Program-made: the position numbers and the translations under genes
The notes under the pieces: model-generated
Told to the model about the DNA's origin: nothing
The model's input: only the letters and a program-made list of their open reading frames with translations
Database searches by the model: none
Assembly: GCF_905147365.1 (NCBI RefSeq)
Contig: NC_056409.1
Span: 13,335,001 to 13,399,000, forward strand
Direction: 5' to 3'
Source of the DNA: Aricia agestis
Taxonomy: Eukaryota > Arthropoda > Insecta > Lepidoptera > Lycaenidae
DNA: 64,000 nt
Part shown: in pieces, positions 22,062 to 31,241 of the stretch
Numbering within the stretch: position 1 is the first letter of the stretch
How the letters are laid out: each line of letters starts with the position of its first letter

Positions 22062-22412
22062 ACGTCACCGTGGTCTAGTGGTATAGACCGCGGCTCTTGA
22101 CTCGGAGGTCGTAGGTTCGATTCCCGCGTTGGAAACATATTATTTCCAAGTTTGGTTAGGACAATGCAGGCTGATCACCTGATTGTCTGACAAGTAAGAT
22201 CATCCATGCGTCGGATGGGTATGTAAAAAGTCGGTCCTGCGCCTGATCTCTCGCCAGTCATGTCGGTCCCACTGGGTTATGAGAGTAAAGGAGTTGAGAG
22301 TGCTCTTGTGTACTGCGCACACACTTGGGCACTATAAAATTACTCCTGCGTAGCTGGCCTGGTTTCGATGAAATCGGCCAGCGTCACCGAAACCGGTGTG
22401 GGAGCTTTTATT
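22062..22412 (+). mobile_element. tRNA-derived SINE, plus
   Basis: The tRNA-like head has an A box (TGGTCTAGTGG, 22071-22081) and a B box (GGTTCGATTCC, 22114-22124). The body includes CATGCGTCGGATGGGTATGT and the 3' part CGAAACCGGTGTGGGAGC. The anticodon region is not a clean tRNA stem and no functional tRNA end follows, so this is a SINE. A Helitron-like element begins 34 bp downstream. Confidence 0.8.
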
Positions 22413-22445
22413 AGAAAATATAATTATACTTACTTCATTTATACT

Positions 22446-22666
22446 TCCATAATTATATTATAAATGCGAAAGTGTGTCTGTTTTTCTGTCTGTTACTTCT
22501 TCACGGCCAAATCGCTCAATGTATTTTGCCGAAATTTGGTATGGATAATGGATATATATTTGAGTCATATATATATATGACACTTTTTATCCCAGAAAAA
22601 TGTACGGTTCCCACGTGATAAACGAGTTTTGGTGCGACGGAGTTGTAGGCGCCGGGCGTCATCTAG
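22446..22666 (+). mobile_element. Short Helitron-like element
   Basis: It begins TCCATAATTATATTATAAAT, follows the family core (GTGTGTCTG, TACTTCTTCACGGCC) and ends GGGCGTCATCTAG. It is among the fuller copies here, keeping GTACGGTTCCCACGTGATAA before the 3' hairpin. The border bases are not the expected A and T, so the ends may have drifted. Confidence 0.65.
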
Positions 22667-22813
22667 ATATTATGTATACTAGATGTTGATTGTTGACTGA
22701 TGAGTGATGACTCCACCTTCGTTGAGCCAAAATTCTGAGCGAGAAGTTTTTGGCATAGATTTAACGATTTAAATCTACGGTTCATCGACTATTTTTTGAA
22801 AATTATAAATTAA

Positions 22814-23126
22814 TTAGCTGTTCCGGCAAAAGTAGTTTTGTCATATAAAGTATTTCGCCGATATTATTTTATTTAAGTGACTAAATAAGTATGGCACCAT
22901 GGCAACGTCCATCGCTATCCCGTCGCACAATTAATGGTCGCCGTCAGTCTCGAGTTGTAATTATTTACTATTGAGTATTATTTATTCAACGAATGCTTAC
23001 TTATCAATATAAAACCCTAGCCGAATATGCTCGGTAAAATTCACGAAAATTGGTCAATCCGTTTCAGAGGTGTTCAACCACACACCTCGTAACACGAGAA
23101 TTTTACCTAGTTATAAGTATATTAGA
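22814..23126 (-). mobile_element. Helitron-like element, minus, with CTAA end
   Basis: On the minus strand it starts TCTAATATACTTATAACTAG after A and ends GCCGGAACAGCTAA before T. The CTRR end and A/T flanks fit a Helitron, and AACAGCTA(A/G) is shared with the element at 34517-34656. Confidence 0.55.
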
Positions 23127-23212
23127 TTTTATTTAAAACTACAATGTTTTAATTAGTTAAAATGAATAAATAACGTAACAAAATCGAATAAAAGTGGGAG
23201 AAGTCGAGATAA

Positions 23213-23469
23213 ACGTGGGAGAGACATGCTCGGCACGAATGGGCCGGAGTGAGTTTACCGGAGGCCAAATCGCCTACCCTATTTCCTTCCCTACCCTCCC
23301 CTATTCCCTTCCCTTCCCATACCTACCCTCCCCTATTACCCTATTCCCTGTTAAAAGGCCGGCAACCTACCTGCAGCCCTTCTGATGCTGGGAGTGTCCA
23401 TGGGCGACGGAAGTTGCTTTCCATCAGGTGACCCGTTTGCTCGTTTGCCCCCTTATTTCATAAAAAAAG
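23213..23469 (+). mobile_element. SINE of the ATTTCATAAAA family, plus, head deletion
   Basis: It begins ACGTGGGAGAGACATGCTCG, then jumps from GGGCCGG to AGTGAGTTTACCGGAGG, losing about 80 bases of the head. The pyrimidine core and the block with ATGGGCGACGGAAGTTGC are complete and it ends ATTTCATAAAAAAA. Confidence 0.85.
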
Positions 23470-24502
23470 AATATGTTTTGCTAACAAGCCTCTTATTGCA
23501 GTAAGATGCTAGAATATTATATTATATTATATAGATCATTCGTATCCATTTCCTCTTTGCTAATCTTTTTAATTACTTAAAACGGTTTTGTATTATAACA
23601 ATACCAGCTTAATATGCTAAGGAAATAATAAAACAAAGTGAAATAATAATTACAAAGAGTGGGACTTAAAACAATCCGTCTCAGTATTGTAATCCTGTGT
23701 GTAAAAAAAAAAAAAAACGAAGCCACGCTGGATCTCCAGGGTTTAACATTGTCCGGGGATAAATATTTTGTTCCAGGCTAAGATAATAATCAAAGAACAT
23801 TTTTTACTTTGTTGTATCAAAATATTTAAGCTTAAAGTATTGTTAGTATAGTGGGCGGCTAACCCAAAAAATAAAAATCGTCCTTCTCTCTCAGATTTAT
23901 CGAGTTATTAAGAAAAAACTAACTTTGCGATGATTTCGCGTCGTTCTTTTTCACCTGGTAGACGGGCGTGAGTATGAAGAAAGCATTTTGACGGGCTCAT
24001 GTGATGGTTCCAAGGATAACGGTGTTTACACTAACACACTGTATTAAAGTTTATTAAACACCAAAAACGAACCAAAATATCACAACTTAGTACATGCTAC
24101 GTAAGTAACATAAACATAAAAAATCATACTAGAAAAAAACAAACCTAATTCCTACATCCAAACGATTAAAAAAAAAGGAACATTTTTTTCTTAAACAAAA
24201 AACGCACTACAGTCGTGGTCAGGAGGCTCCTAATGAGTCCAGGGGACAGTTTCAATTACCCGCAGCTGTAGCCTCCAGCTTTTTGTACAGATGGACTTGT
24301 CAGCCCGGAATTGTTTACTCCACCGCCCGCACTCATTTATTTTGATCTAAACATATGTGTAGAGGCTTTTGTACTCGGTTTTAAATATATACTTTACTTG
24401 ATAAATAATTCTTTATTAAGACCTAGTTATCATACTCAATTTTTTTGTTAAGATTTCGAATCATCTCAAACAGGATAATAATACCTATCATGACAATTAA
24501 AC
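23470..24502. other. Spacer, nothing recognised
   Basis: AT-rich with a poly-A run at 23703-23718 and TATTA units near 23517-23532. No gene. Confidence 0.5.
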
Positions 24503-24676
24503 TTAGGCCAAACCATAGACATAATATATACCTATGTCTATGGGCCAAACCTACGCGACCAGGCGACTGCGAAGCGGAGCGACAAGTTGTCAAATGTGTC
24601 TTTTGTACACAAAAAAACACATTTGACAACTTGACGCTCCGCATCGCAGTCGCCTAGTCGCGTAGGTTGGCCTAAG
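24503..24676. mobile_element. Foldback MITE (TTAGGCCAA...TTGGCCTAA), interrupted near its left end
   Basis: Inner arms 24543-24600 and 24616-24672 pair through CCTACGCGACCAGGCGACTG and GACAAGTTGTCAAATGTGT. The outermost TTAGGCCAAAC lies apart from the rest of the left arm because a 29-bp palindrome has been inserted (24514-24542). TA flanks are likely. Confidence 0.8.
24514..24542. repeat. 29-bp palindromic insertion flanked by an 8-bp direct repeat
   Basis: CATAGACAT and ATGTCTATG bound an 11-base centre. GGCCAAAC stands on both sides (24506-24513 and 24543-24550), and the right arm of the host MITE carries this motif only once (as GTTGGCC). It therefore looks like an insertion that duplicated 8 bp of target. 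Confidence 0.6.
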
Positions 24677-25343
24677 CTTCAACGTTTGAATAGCTAGTGT
24701 ACAACGAGACATTAAAAACTTCTATGAAGTGTTTTATCGCAAGCTTTGACGCATAATAATAGTCCAAACAATAAGGCACAAAATTTCATATTGTTTAATC
24801 TAAAAACTTCTATGATAATATTATGTTTCGTCTAATGCTATAAAACTATGGGCAGTAAAATAATGCTTAGATCTTCACAAACTCACTCGAACATGTAACG
24901 TCTCAAGACGATCTTAAAGGAATTGAAAGCTATATTATAAGCTTATTTAATGCTCACAATATAATCCTTTAAGTGAGAATAAGATAAATGTATCAGACAT
25001 TGTCTCAATTAATTAGTGTATTGTATAATGGAGAACATCTGAGCTTCGATAGCCCTCGGCTCTTTTAAACTGATAAAAGACTGCACAGTAAATCCTCGCA
25101 AGATCGTACAAAGGAAAAGAAACAAAGTCAATTATTATAAAGCGATATAATAAGATTAGTAAGTAAATAGTAATACAAGCTGTTTGAGAAGCAATTGATT
25201 TATTGATTTAGATCTCTTTGTTAGACTTTGGTGAACAACTATGATTGTCACCATGATTGCGCAGCGTCTATAAATTAGTCGAGTGTCGACATCTCATCTC
25301 GATTTTGACGGAGTTTTTGCTCTGGTAGACGAAGAACTCATAG
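24677..25343. other. AT-rich spacer, nothing recognised
   Basis: No gene or repeat family seen. Confidence 0.5.
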
Positions 25344-25627
25344 TTTTTTTTAAATATCTATGGACGCTTCACATCACGTTAGTCTGGCCCCATGCTAAGT
25401 ACCTGAAGGACTAATTGTGTTACAGGTACCAGACAACGGAAATATATTTAATACTTTTATACTATATATATTATATTTAAGATTTTTATTATATGATACA
25501 CATATTTAATACACATCCATGACCCAGGAACTTTGAAAAATTTTTTTTTGTTCCGCCGGCGGGATTCGAACCCGCAACCCCCGGCTTGAGCTACCAACAG
25601 CCCACCAACTGGGCCACAGAGGTCGTC
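25344..25627 (-). mobile_element. tRNA-derived SINE, minus
   Basis: On the minus strand it has an A box (TGGCCCAGTTGG, complement of 25605-25616) and a B box (GGTTCGAATCCC, complement of 25561-25572), a body with TTCCTGGGTCATGGATGTG and TCTGGTACCTGTAACACA, and an A tail at 25344-25352. The head is well preserved but lacks a full acceptor stem, so it is not a tRNA gene. Confidence 0.85.
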
Positions 25628-26138
25628 AAATCAAAATTAGATTCAAATAGATAACCTTTCAACGTCATTACAATCCTCATACCTAAATATTCTTTGAATA
25701 GCGAATGTAACAAGTAATAATTTAGGTTACTTTTAATCATCATCAACATATTTTTTTACTTAATCCGCTTAAAACTTAGGATAGAAAAACCTATGTCGTG
25801 TAGAAACTCTAAATAAACGACATTGTATGGAACAAGTGAGTGACTCTCTGACAAAATAAATGTACAAATCTTGCGAACCATCGATAGTCGTATTCAGCTA
25901 GACCGCGCGGGCTCGCTCCTGCCATAAAGGTACCTCTATATAAAGTCAGCCAATCGTTGCGAGGGTTTCGTTATTGAGGGATTGTGTGCCACGTCACGAA
26001 TTAGTGCGTGGTGCAAAGTAAAGGAGCGTGCGGCTTACATTTCTAAATTATAAAGCTGATATCTATCAGACGGTTCATATTATATTTCATACAACCCGTT
26101 CGCTATAAGTTTGCCGATTTGTCCAAGTCAAATTAAGG
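25628..26138. other. Repeat-free spacer with a GC-moderate patch 25870-26040
   Basis: The patch 25870-26040 has CpGs, a TATA-like box and a CCAAT-like string close together. No open frame follows that I can support. Confidence 0.4.
25936..25945 (+). promoter_or_regulatory. Candidate TATA box
   Basis: CTATATAAAG lies in a repeat-free, CpG-containing patch, followed by GTCAGCCAATCG. No matching initiator is obvious at the expected distance. Confidence 0.2.
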
Positions 26139-26146
26139 TTCTATAG

Positions 26147-26366
26147 CAGGGGTTCTCAATCTTTTTCAGCCTGCGGCGCAGTTACACGTTCCAATATTTT
26201 GTCACGGTGCCCTACTCTACCTAGCTATTAAGAAAAGATACATAAACAAGTTAGGTTAAGCAGGTAAATAATAATTTTGGATAATGATGAAGAATCGAAT
26301 CACTGCGCCCCTTTTGCTTTTCCACGGCGTAACAGGGCGCCGCGGCGCACACTTTGGGAACCCCTG
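26147..26366. mobile_element. hAT MITE with perfect 8-bp target duplication
   Basis: The element begins CAGGGGTTCTCAATC and ends TTGGGAACCCCTG. TTCTATAG flanks it on both sides (26139-26146 and 26367-26374). CAGGGGTT ends and 8-bp duplications define hAT elements. The 220 bp hold no transposase. The interior keeps GC-rich inverted pieces near both ends (CTGCGGCGCAG, CGCCGCGGCGCAC). Confidence 0.95.
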
Positions 26367-26374
26367 TTCTATAG

Positions 26375-26901
26375 TATAACCACCTGAGATCATTATTTTG
26401 TCCGGACTTGGCGAATTAAGCATTTAACAGGAAACATATTAAAAAGGAAGCAGATAATAATGAATGGGCATCGCGCACTACTATCTCAAACATTCATGAG
26501 AATATTTTTGGTGGGATGAAGCAATTACTCTAATAAAGAAACGTCTGATATCACCTTAATAAAGTTATTGCCAGTATTGATAGAACTCTACCTGGCAGAT
26601 GTCAGTTTTTAAGAGATGTAATTAACCTTTTACTTTTACCATCCAAACTGAAAAAAAAAAATAGTTTTGCCAAAAGTTACATATTTAGTTTATACATTAG
26701 TATCATCGGAGAATTTGAGTCACAGGCTCTCGGCTCTAGGTGCTCCTACGTTATTTGTTAGGTTAGGAGTGATCTATGTGCTGTTTTTAACATAACCTGA
26801 CCAAGCATGATGGGGGGGGCATACATATTTTTTTATATAAGTACGAATAATAAATCGATCTAGCTAGGAATCATTTCTAGAAAATGTCATTTTCATCGGA
26901 T
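26375..26901. other. Spacer, nothing recognised up to a Helitron-like end
   Basis: No gene. The last part (from about 26870) probably belongs to the Helitron-like element whose 3' end follows. Confidence 0.45.
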
Positions 26902-26929
26902 ACCGAGCAAAGCTCGGTCAAACAGCTAG
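26902..26929 (+). mobile_element. Helitron 3' terminus
   Basis: A perfect 7-bp hairpin (ACCGAGC AAA GCTCGGT, 26902-26918) is followed seven bases later by CTAG (26926-26929) and then T, the textbook Helitron 3' end. The 5' end was not found. Confidence 0.7.
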
Positions 26930-26959
26930 TTTTATTATTAATAGACAACATTGTCTAGA

Positions 26960-27009
26960 CCTCGAAAATTACTTTTAAATTGACATCAATTTAAAAGTAA
27001 TTTTCGAGG
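26960..27009. repeat. Perfect 24-bp hairpin
   Basis: Arms 26960-26983 and 26986-27009 (outer end CCTCGAAAATTACTTTTAAA) are exact reverse complements around a 2-base centre (CA). Confidence 0.95.
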
Positions 27010-27056
27010 GTCTTCGGCAAATCGATTTAATACGTGTTCTGAGAAAGAATCGCTCA

Positions 27057-27405
27057 TATCTTATATAATATATATATTTCTTGTGTGCGTGTGTATGTGA
27101 CTGAACTCCTCCTAAACGACTGGACCAATTTTGATGAAATTTTTTGTGTGTGTTCGTGGAGATTCGAGAATGGTTTAGATTTACAGTTTGGTCTACTGGA
27201 AAATGTTTTTTCAATTAATTTCTTTTTTATAAGGAGTTGTTGATTTTGGAATGTTTTACATTAGATCCGGCGGACGGCGCTATCATCGCATTCAATATTA
27301 TTCTATTTCAATTTTAGTTTGTCCTGACAGATGGTGCTACGATTAATTTGAAAAAAAATTTGTTATTCAATTCATGTGCTGATTAAAATATTAAATAAAT
27401 AACAC
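27057..27405 (+). repeat. Interspersed repeat, left part of a composite unit
   Basis: It contains phrases usual in lepidopteran repeats (CTCCTAAACGACTGGACCAA, TTTTGATGAAATTTTTTG), reminiscent of other repeats in the window, and runs without a gap into the next block. Not present in the second composite copy at 42624. Confidence 0.5.
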
Positions 27406-27815
27406 ATAGGCTACAATTTTAACCGACTTTCAAAATGGGGGAGGTGTTATGTTCGTTTTCTTATATTCAACGATTACTCCGCCGTTTGTTAACCGATTTT
27501 CAAAATTTTTCTTTTGGTATATAGGGTATCATCCCAATTTGGTATTATATTCAGAAAAGTGGTGATCTGATGAAGGATCCATAAGTAATCGAGGGAACTC
27601 CTCAAAACTTATAGGGAAACATATGGTGACTTCGGTTTCGTGAGAAGTATTCTAAGCATATGCTACCAACAAGTAAGATTTTGCACCGAGATATACCTGG
27701 TATACCGTGGTTCGGAAGGTGCTGAGAGAATTCCTGATTCTTTATAGATACAAGTTTGGGAGTTTCGGCGTTGTTTTAAGAACAGAAAGCATATGCTACT
27801 ATGCAAATTACATTC

Positions 27816-27864
<49 letters not shown>

Positions 27865-27940
27865 CTACCATATTATACCATTTCATAGTCTTTTAGATCG
27901 AGACTCGAGTTTGTCAAGCGATAATTAAAAAATATCTATA
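27406..27940 (+). repeat. Interspersed repeat with ATC microsatellite (copy 1)
   Basis: From ATAGGCTACAATTTTAACCG to the ATC tract and beyond it closely matches 42624-43120. Diverged relatives lie at 61385-61800 and 61871-62180. The frame at 27707-27928 reads the ATC tract as polyhistidine and is not a gene. Confidence 0.8.
27817..27863. repeat. (ATC)n microsatellite, about 15 units
   Basis: An uninterrupted TCA/ATC tract within the repeat. The second copy of the repeat (43032-43059) has a shorter, interrupted tract. Confidence 0.95.
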
Positions 27941-28226
27941 TCTACCTAATATTATAAACCTGAAGAGTATGTTTGCTTGAACGCGTCAATCTCAGAAACT
28001 ACAGGTCCGATTTAAAAACTTATCTCAGTGTTAGATAGATCATTTATCGAGTAAGACTCATCATTTATCGAGAAGGTTATATTATATTATTACTCTAAGA
28101 CTAATACGACAGAAGAAACTCAGGAAAATGTGGAAAAAACGGGGGAAATATTTTTTATGGGAAAATGTACCTACGGATTCTGTAAAATTTCTAATTTACG
28201 CGGGCGAAGCCGCGCGGGACATCTAG
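27941..28226 (+). mobile_element. Helitron-like element, A|TC...CTAG|T
   Basis: It begins TCTACCTAATATTATAAACC after A, includes GTATGTTTGCTTGAACGCG and ATTTATCGAGTAAGACT, and ends with the hairpin GCGGGCGAAGCCGCGCGGGA then CATCTAG before T. The same unit ends the copies at 43477 and (with drift) 58462. Confidence 0.75.
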
Positions 28227-29880
28227 TCTTTTATAAGTTTACTATGATCCAGTTTTGCATTGTTGCCCCAGGTACGCCCATGGACGTAATATCTGGAACT
28301 TGTCCTTTGTCGCTCGTGGCGCTAGGCTTGTACCATTCTTGGAGCATTTAGCTGAAGTGAAGCTTATCAAAATATAGGACCGATGATGTCCAGGGTACAA
28401 GTATGTTAAAGTAATGGCGACTTTCAAGTCGGCAAAAAATTAAAGGGGATTTTTAATGAGTGCTGAGGAAGGTAAAAAATGAGTGCTCCTTGTGATATGA
28501 CGGAGGCTAATAAATATTACACATGCGTCATAATAACGAAGGTTTTACGGCTCTGACCCTCTTACTACCTTTTTATACCGCTGTTATTTGCAGGGTATCT
28601 TCCAGAGGCGGCAAAATTTTGTTGTTTACCTACTGTTAAGCGTGTGTGTCAATCTAGAAATGTTAGAATGTCCCATGCAACTCAATGTTCTCTTCTCATA
28701 TTACTATGTCCTTATCTTCCAGTGGCGACATCCAGCAAAATATTGTTGTTTAATGAAAGCAAACGTGTTGAGCCTAGGAAAGCTACTTCCAGTTACAACA
28801 ATGAAGTAGTTTAATAGACAGCTTACGAAATTGTAAGCTTAAGCCTTATTGTCCTAGAAAAAAAAATTTTTTTTTTCACGATTTAAAATTAGATTGAAGA
28901 TAATTTCGAAAAATGCTCGGACGTAAATCACGAATATTCCTAGCATTTTAAGTCTTACCTACACGATTTATAATCAGCGGACACTTCAGCGGGCCCGAGA
29001 GGGCTATAAATAACCACCGCAGGTCTGCCCTCCCCCTGCTCCCCGGCACAACCCTCCCCCTACAGACCCTCCCCCGGCCGCAAACGGCTAAGGTTACCCG
29101 ACAGAGAAGATGAAAGAACACCCTAATAAATCTTTTTCCAAGTGCGGATCGTTTGAGAATTTTAATTTTGCGAGAAAAAGGCTCCGAGGGTTATTTAATT
29201 TACTTATTTTTAGGTACTCGGCCTGTATTTGTACGTTTCGAATATTTGTAAAGGTCTAGCAGTTTAAATATTTTGCGTGTTTGCCTTTTGCTAAAATTGA
29301 GTTTGCAGTTTTATATGTAGTAAACATATTTTTATATTTCTATTTCTAATGTTTATTCCTGTTACTTGTCAGGGGAAACCATTTTGAACAGCCTTAACAT
29401 AAACTCGTAAGAGTGGTAATATTACGATTGATAATGCAGATCTCCAATTTCAGAGCGTTTTTATACCTAATTTGCAAAAGTTATATTTAGTTTCAGCTCT
29501 CAAAGGAGCTCTTTATAGTTCCCGTATAATTTGAACCTTTTTCACAAAACCAACGTTCGAATATTAGAGCGAATATTTATCTCGCTACTTAAATTGACTT
29601 ATGAATTAAGATGAAAATACTTAGCTACCTTCCAAATAATTTTACGAGGACGAGTGTTTGTACAACGCTATTGACCGTCCTTTCTCCAAATCACTCATAT
29701 TGCGTTTCCGCTTGGACTCGGGCTAATATTTACTCCCTTTCGAGTTTGTCATCTGCTCCGAAACGAGAGCGGCTAAAATAAACATTTACTTTAATTCTCT
29801 ATAATTCTGAAATTATAGGCAAAATTCTTATTAATTATTTATTATAATTTCTGTGCATTCCTTATTTCAACACTCCCTAT
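28227..29880. other. Repeat-poor region, no gene; GC-rich patch 28980-29110
   Basis: Frames at 28130-28351, 28242-28427 and 28588-28809 are short, overlap antisense or run into repeats, and lack motifs. The patch 28980-29110 is C-rich (CTCCCCCTGCTCCCCGG) with TATAAATA at 29005-29012. The rest is AT-rich. Confidence 0.4.
29005..29012 (+). promoter_or_regulatory. Candidate TATA box before a pyrimidine-rich tract
   Basis: TATAAATA sits in a GC-rich setting (GAGGGC TATAAATA ACCACCGC) followed by a C/T-rich stretch. No transcript evidence is available from sequence. Confidence 0.2.
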
Positions 29881-30270
29881 AAGGTTGGGTTGCACCAGAG
29901 GCGTGGTTAAAGTTATGGTTATAGTTAAGGCTAAATTTAACTTTAACCTTAACTTTGACCGGAGAAGTTGACAGATGACAGCTGGTCTAACAAGGTTATA
30001 ATTGAACGTGGGCGGGGTGCTGATAAAGGAAAACTGTCAAAAATGGCGTTTTTGTATGATGACAGCGTTAGTTCCTTTTTTCGCCACGTGCATTTAAAAC
30101 CTTGTCCAGCTCTATGGTTACGGTTAAATATGCCGTCTTGATGTCGTCCATTTTTAACTTTAAACAAAGATTTGACATTTAGCGTTGTAGCTTGTACAAT
30201 AGTACATCTATTCTGTGGTTGTAGTTAAAGTTACAGTTATAGTTAAAGTTAGTTGGTGCAACCCAACCTT
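29881..30270. mobile_element. Full-length MITE, AAGGTTGGGTTGCACCA ends
   Basis: The 17-bp terminal repeat AAGGTTGGGTTGCACCA is exactly inverted at the right end. Subterminal GTTAAAGTTA-like tracts recur on both sides. The 390 bp carry no transposase; the minus-strand frame 29949-30167 is not credible. The target duplication is not resolved. Relatives at 6625-6838 and 40622-40757. Confidence 0.85.
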
Positions 30271-31002
30271 AATTATTTAATTCCAAAATGTTTGTATCGC
30301 ATCTACCTATCTACTAATGTGACACAAACGTCGTAAGATAAATCCGCTATTTTTAGTTAAATTATGAAGAAACCATAAGATAAAGGCATATCATTGGCTT
30401 AATTTCCTAATAGACCAGAATAAGTAGATATAAAGAAAGAAATATTTATAAAAACCTGCCTTATATTCATAAATAGGTATTACATATTTCGGAGTATTTG
30501 GCCAGCCTGCCTCAGGGAACTTAGCAAATAAAGCCCTCTTTATTTGATCTACGCTAACACATATTTTAATTAAGTGAACCCAGACCTTACTCATTTACAC
30601 GATTAAATTATATATACGAGCATTATACTATTGTATTTATAAGAACCTACATTGTGTTTTTGTTATCTTATAAAGGTTCAAAAAAATAATATTGTTTTAG
30701 TCCGTAGTCTGCGAAAGCAAAAGAAGCGTTAATTTTTTGAGGTTAGTTTGCTATAGCTTTTTTTGTCAGATTTTAATTTCATCATAAAATACTAAATGAA
30801 ATAAAAACTATTGTAGAAGCTTTTAAAATGTTCACTGGGATGGAGAACCGATATTTTACGCGAACATTAAAAATCAATACTAATAGCAGTTACTATATTT
30901 CACCAATAAATTTTTTCTATCGTAACATTACGAATGTGCTGACCTGTCTGTTGTAGTTATAATCAAAGAATTCTCTATATAAACTGAGGGTTATAATATG
31001 TA
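30271..31002. other. AT-rich spacer, nothing recognised
   Basis: The minus frame 30391-30594 has no motif. No repeat recognised. Confidence 0.5.
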
Positions 31003-31005
31003 TTA

Positions 31006-31190
31006 TGTCGGCACTACATACAGGCGAATGCGTTGGCCGACGCGTTGGCCGGCGCGCTGGCCCAATGTGTAGAACGGGTGTTCGCGCGTTAACGGTAGGT
31101 ATTTCGCCCGTTCTACAATTGGGCCAGCGCGTCGGCCAACGCGTCGGCCAACGCGTCGGCCAACGCGTTCGACTATATGTAGTGCCGACA
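31006..31190. mobile_element. MITE with tandem 12-bp units inside its inverted repeats
   Basis: TTA flanks both sides (31003-31005, 31191-31193) and the ends are TGTCGGCACTACATA and its inverse. Inside each arm, units of the type GCGTCGGCCAAC repeat in tandem: two clear units on the left, three on the right. GTAGAACGGG pairs with CCCGTTCTAC nearer the centre. The overlapping open frames on both strands (30917-31241) are by-products of these repeats. Confidence 0.85.
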
Positions 31191-31241
31191 TTAGTTACAT
31201 TTTTTTGTTGTGGCGTATCCACTACTAAAAAATGTAACTAA
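31191..31241. repeat. Perfect 15-bp inverted repeat abutting the MITE
   Basis: TTAGTTACATTTTTT (31191-31205) is exactly inverted at 31227-31241. It begins at the TTA that forms the right target duplication of the MITE. Confidence 0.75.

Noticed and set aside
23249..23431. Two overlapping proline-rich open frames (also 5481-5775)
   Set aside because: Both come from the pyrimidine-repeat core of the SINE; not coding.
27707..27928. Open frame with a polyhistidine run
   Set aside because: It is the ATC microsatellite read in one frame inside an interspersed repeat.
30917..31241. Overlapping open frames with WPTR/VGRR repeats
   Set aside because: They arise from 12-bp units in the inverted repeats of a MITE, readable on both strands; not genes.
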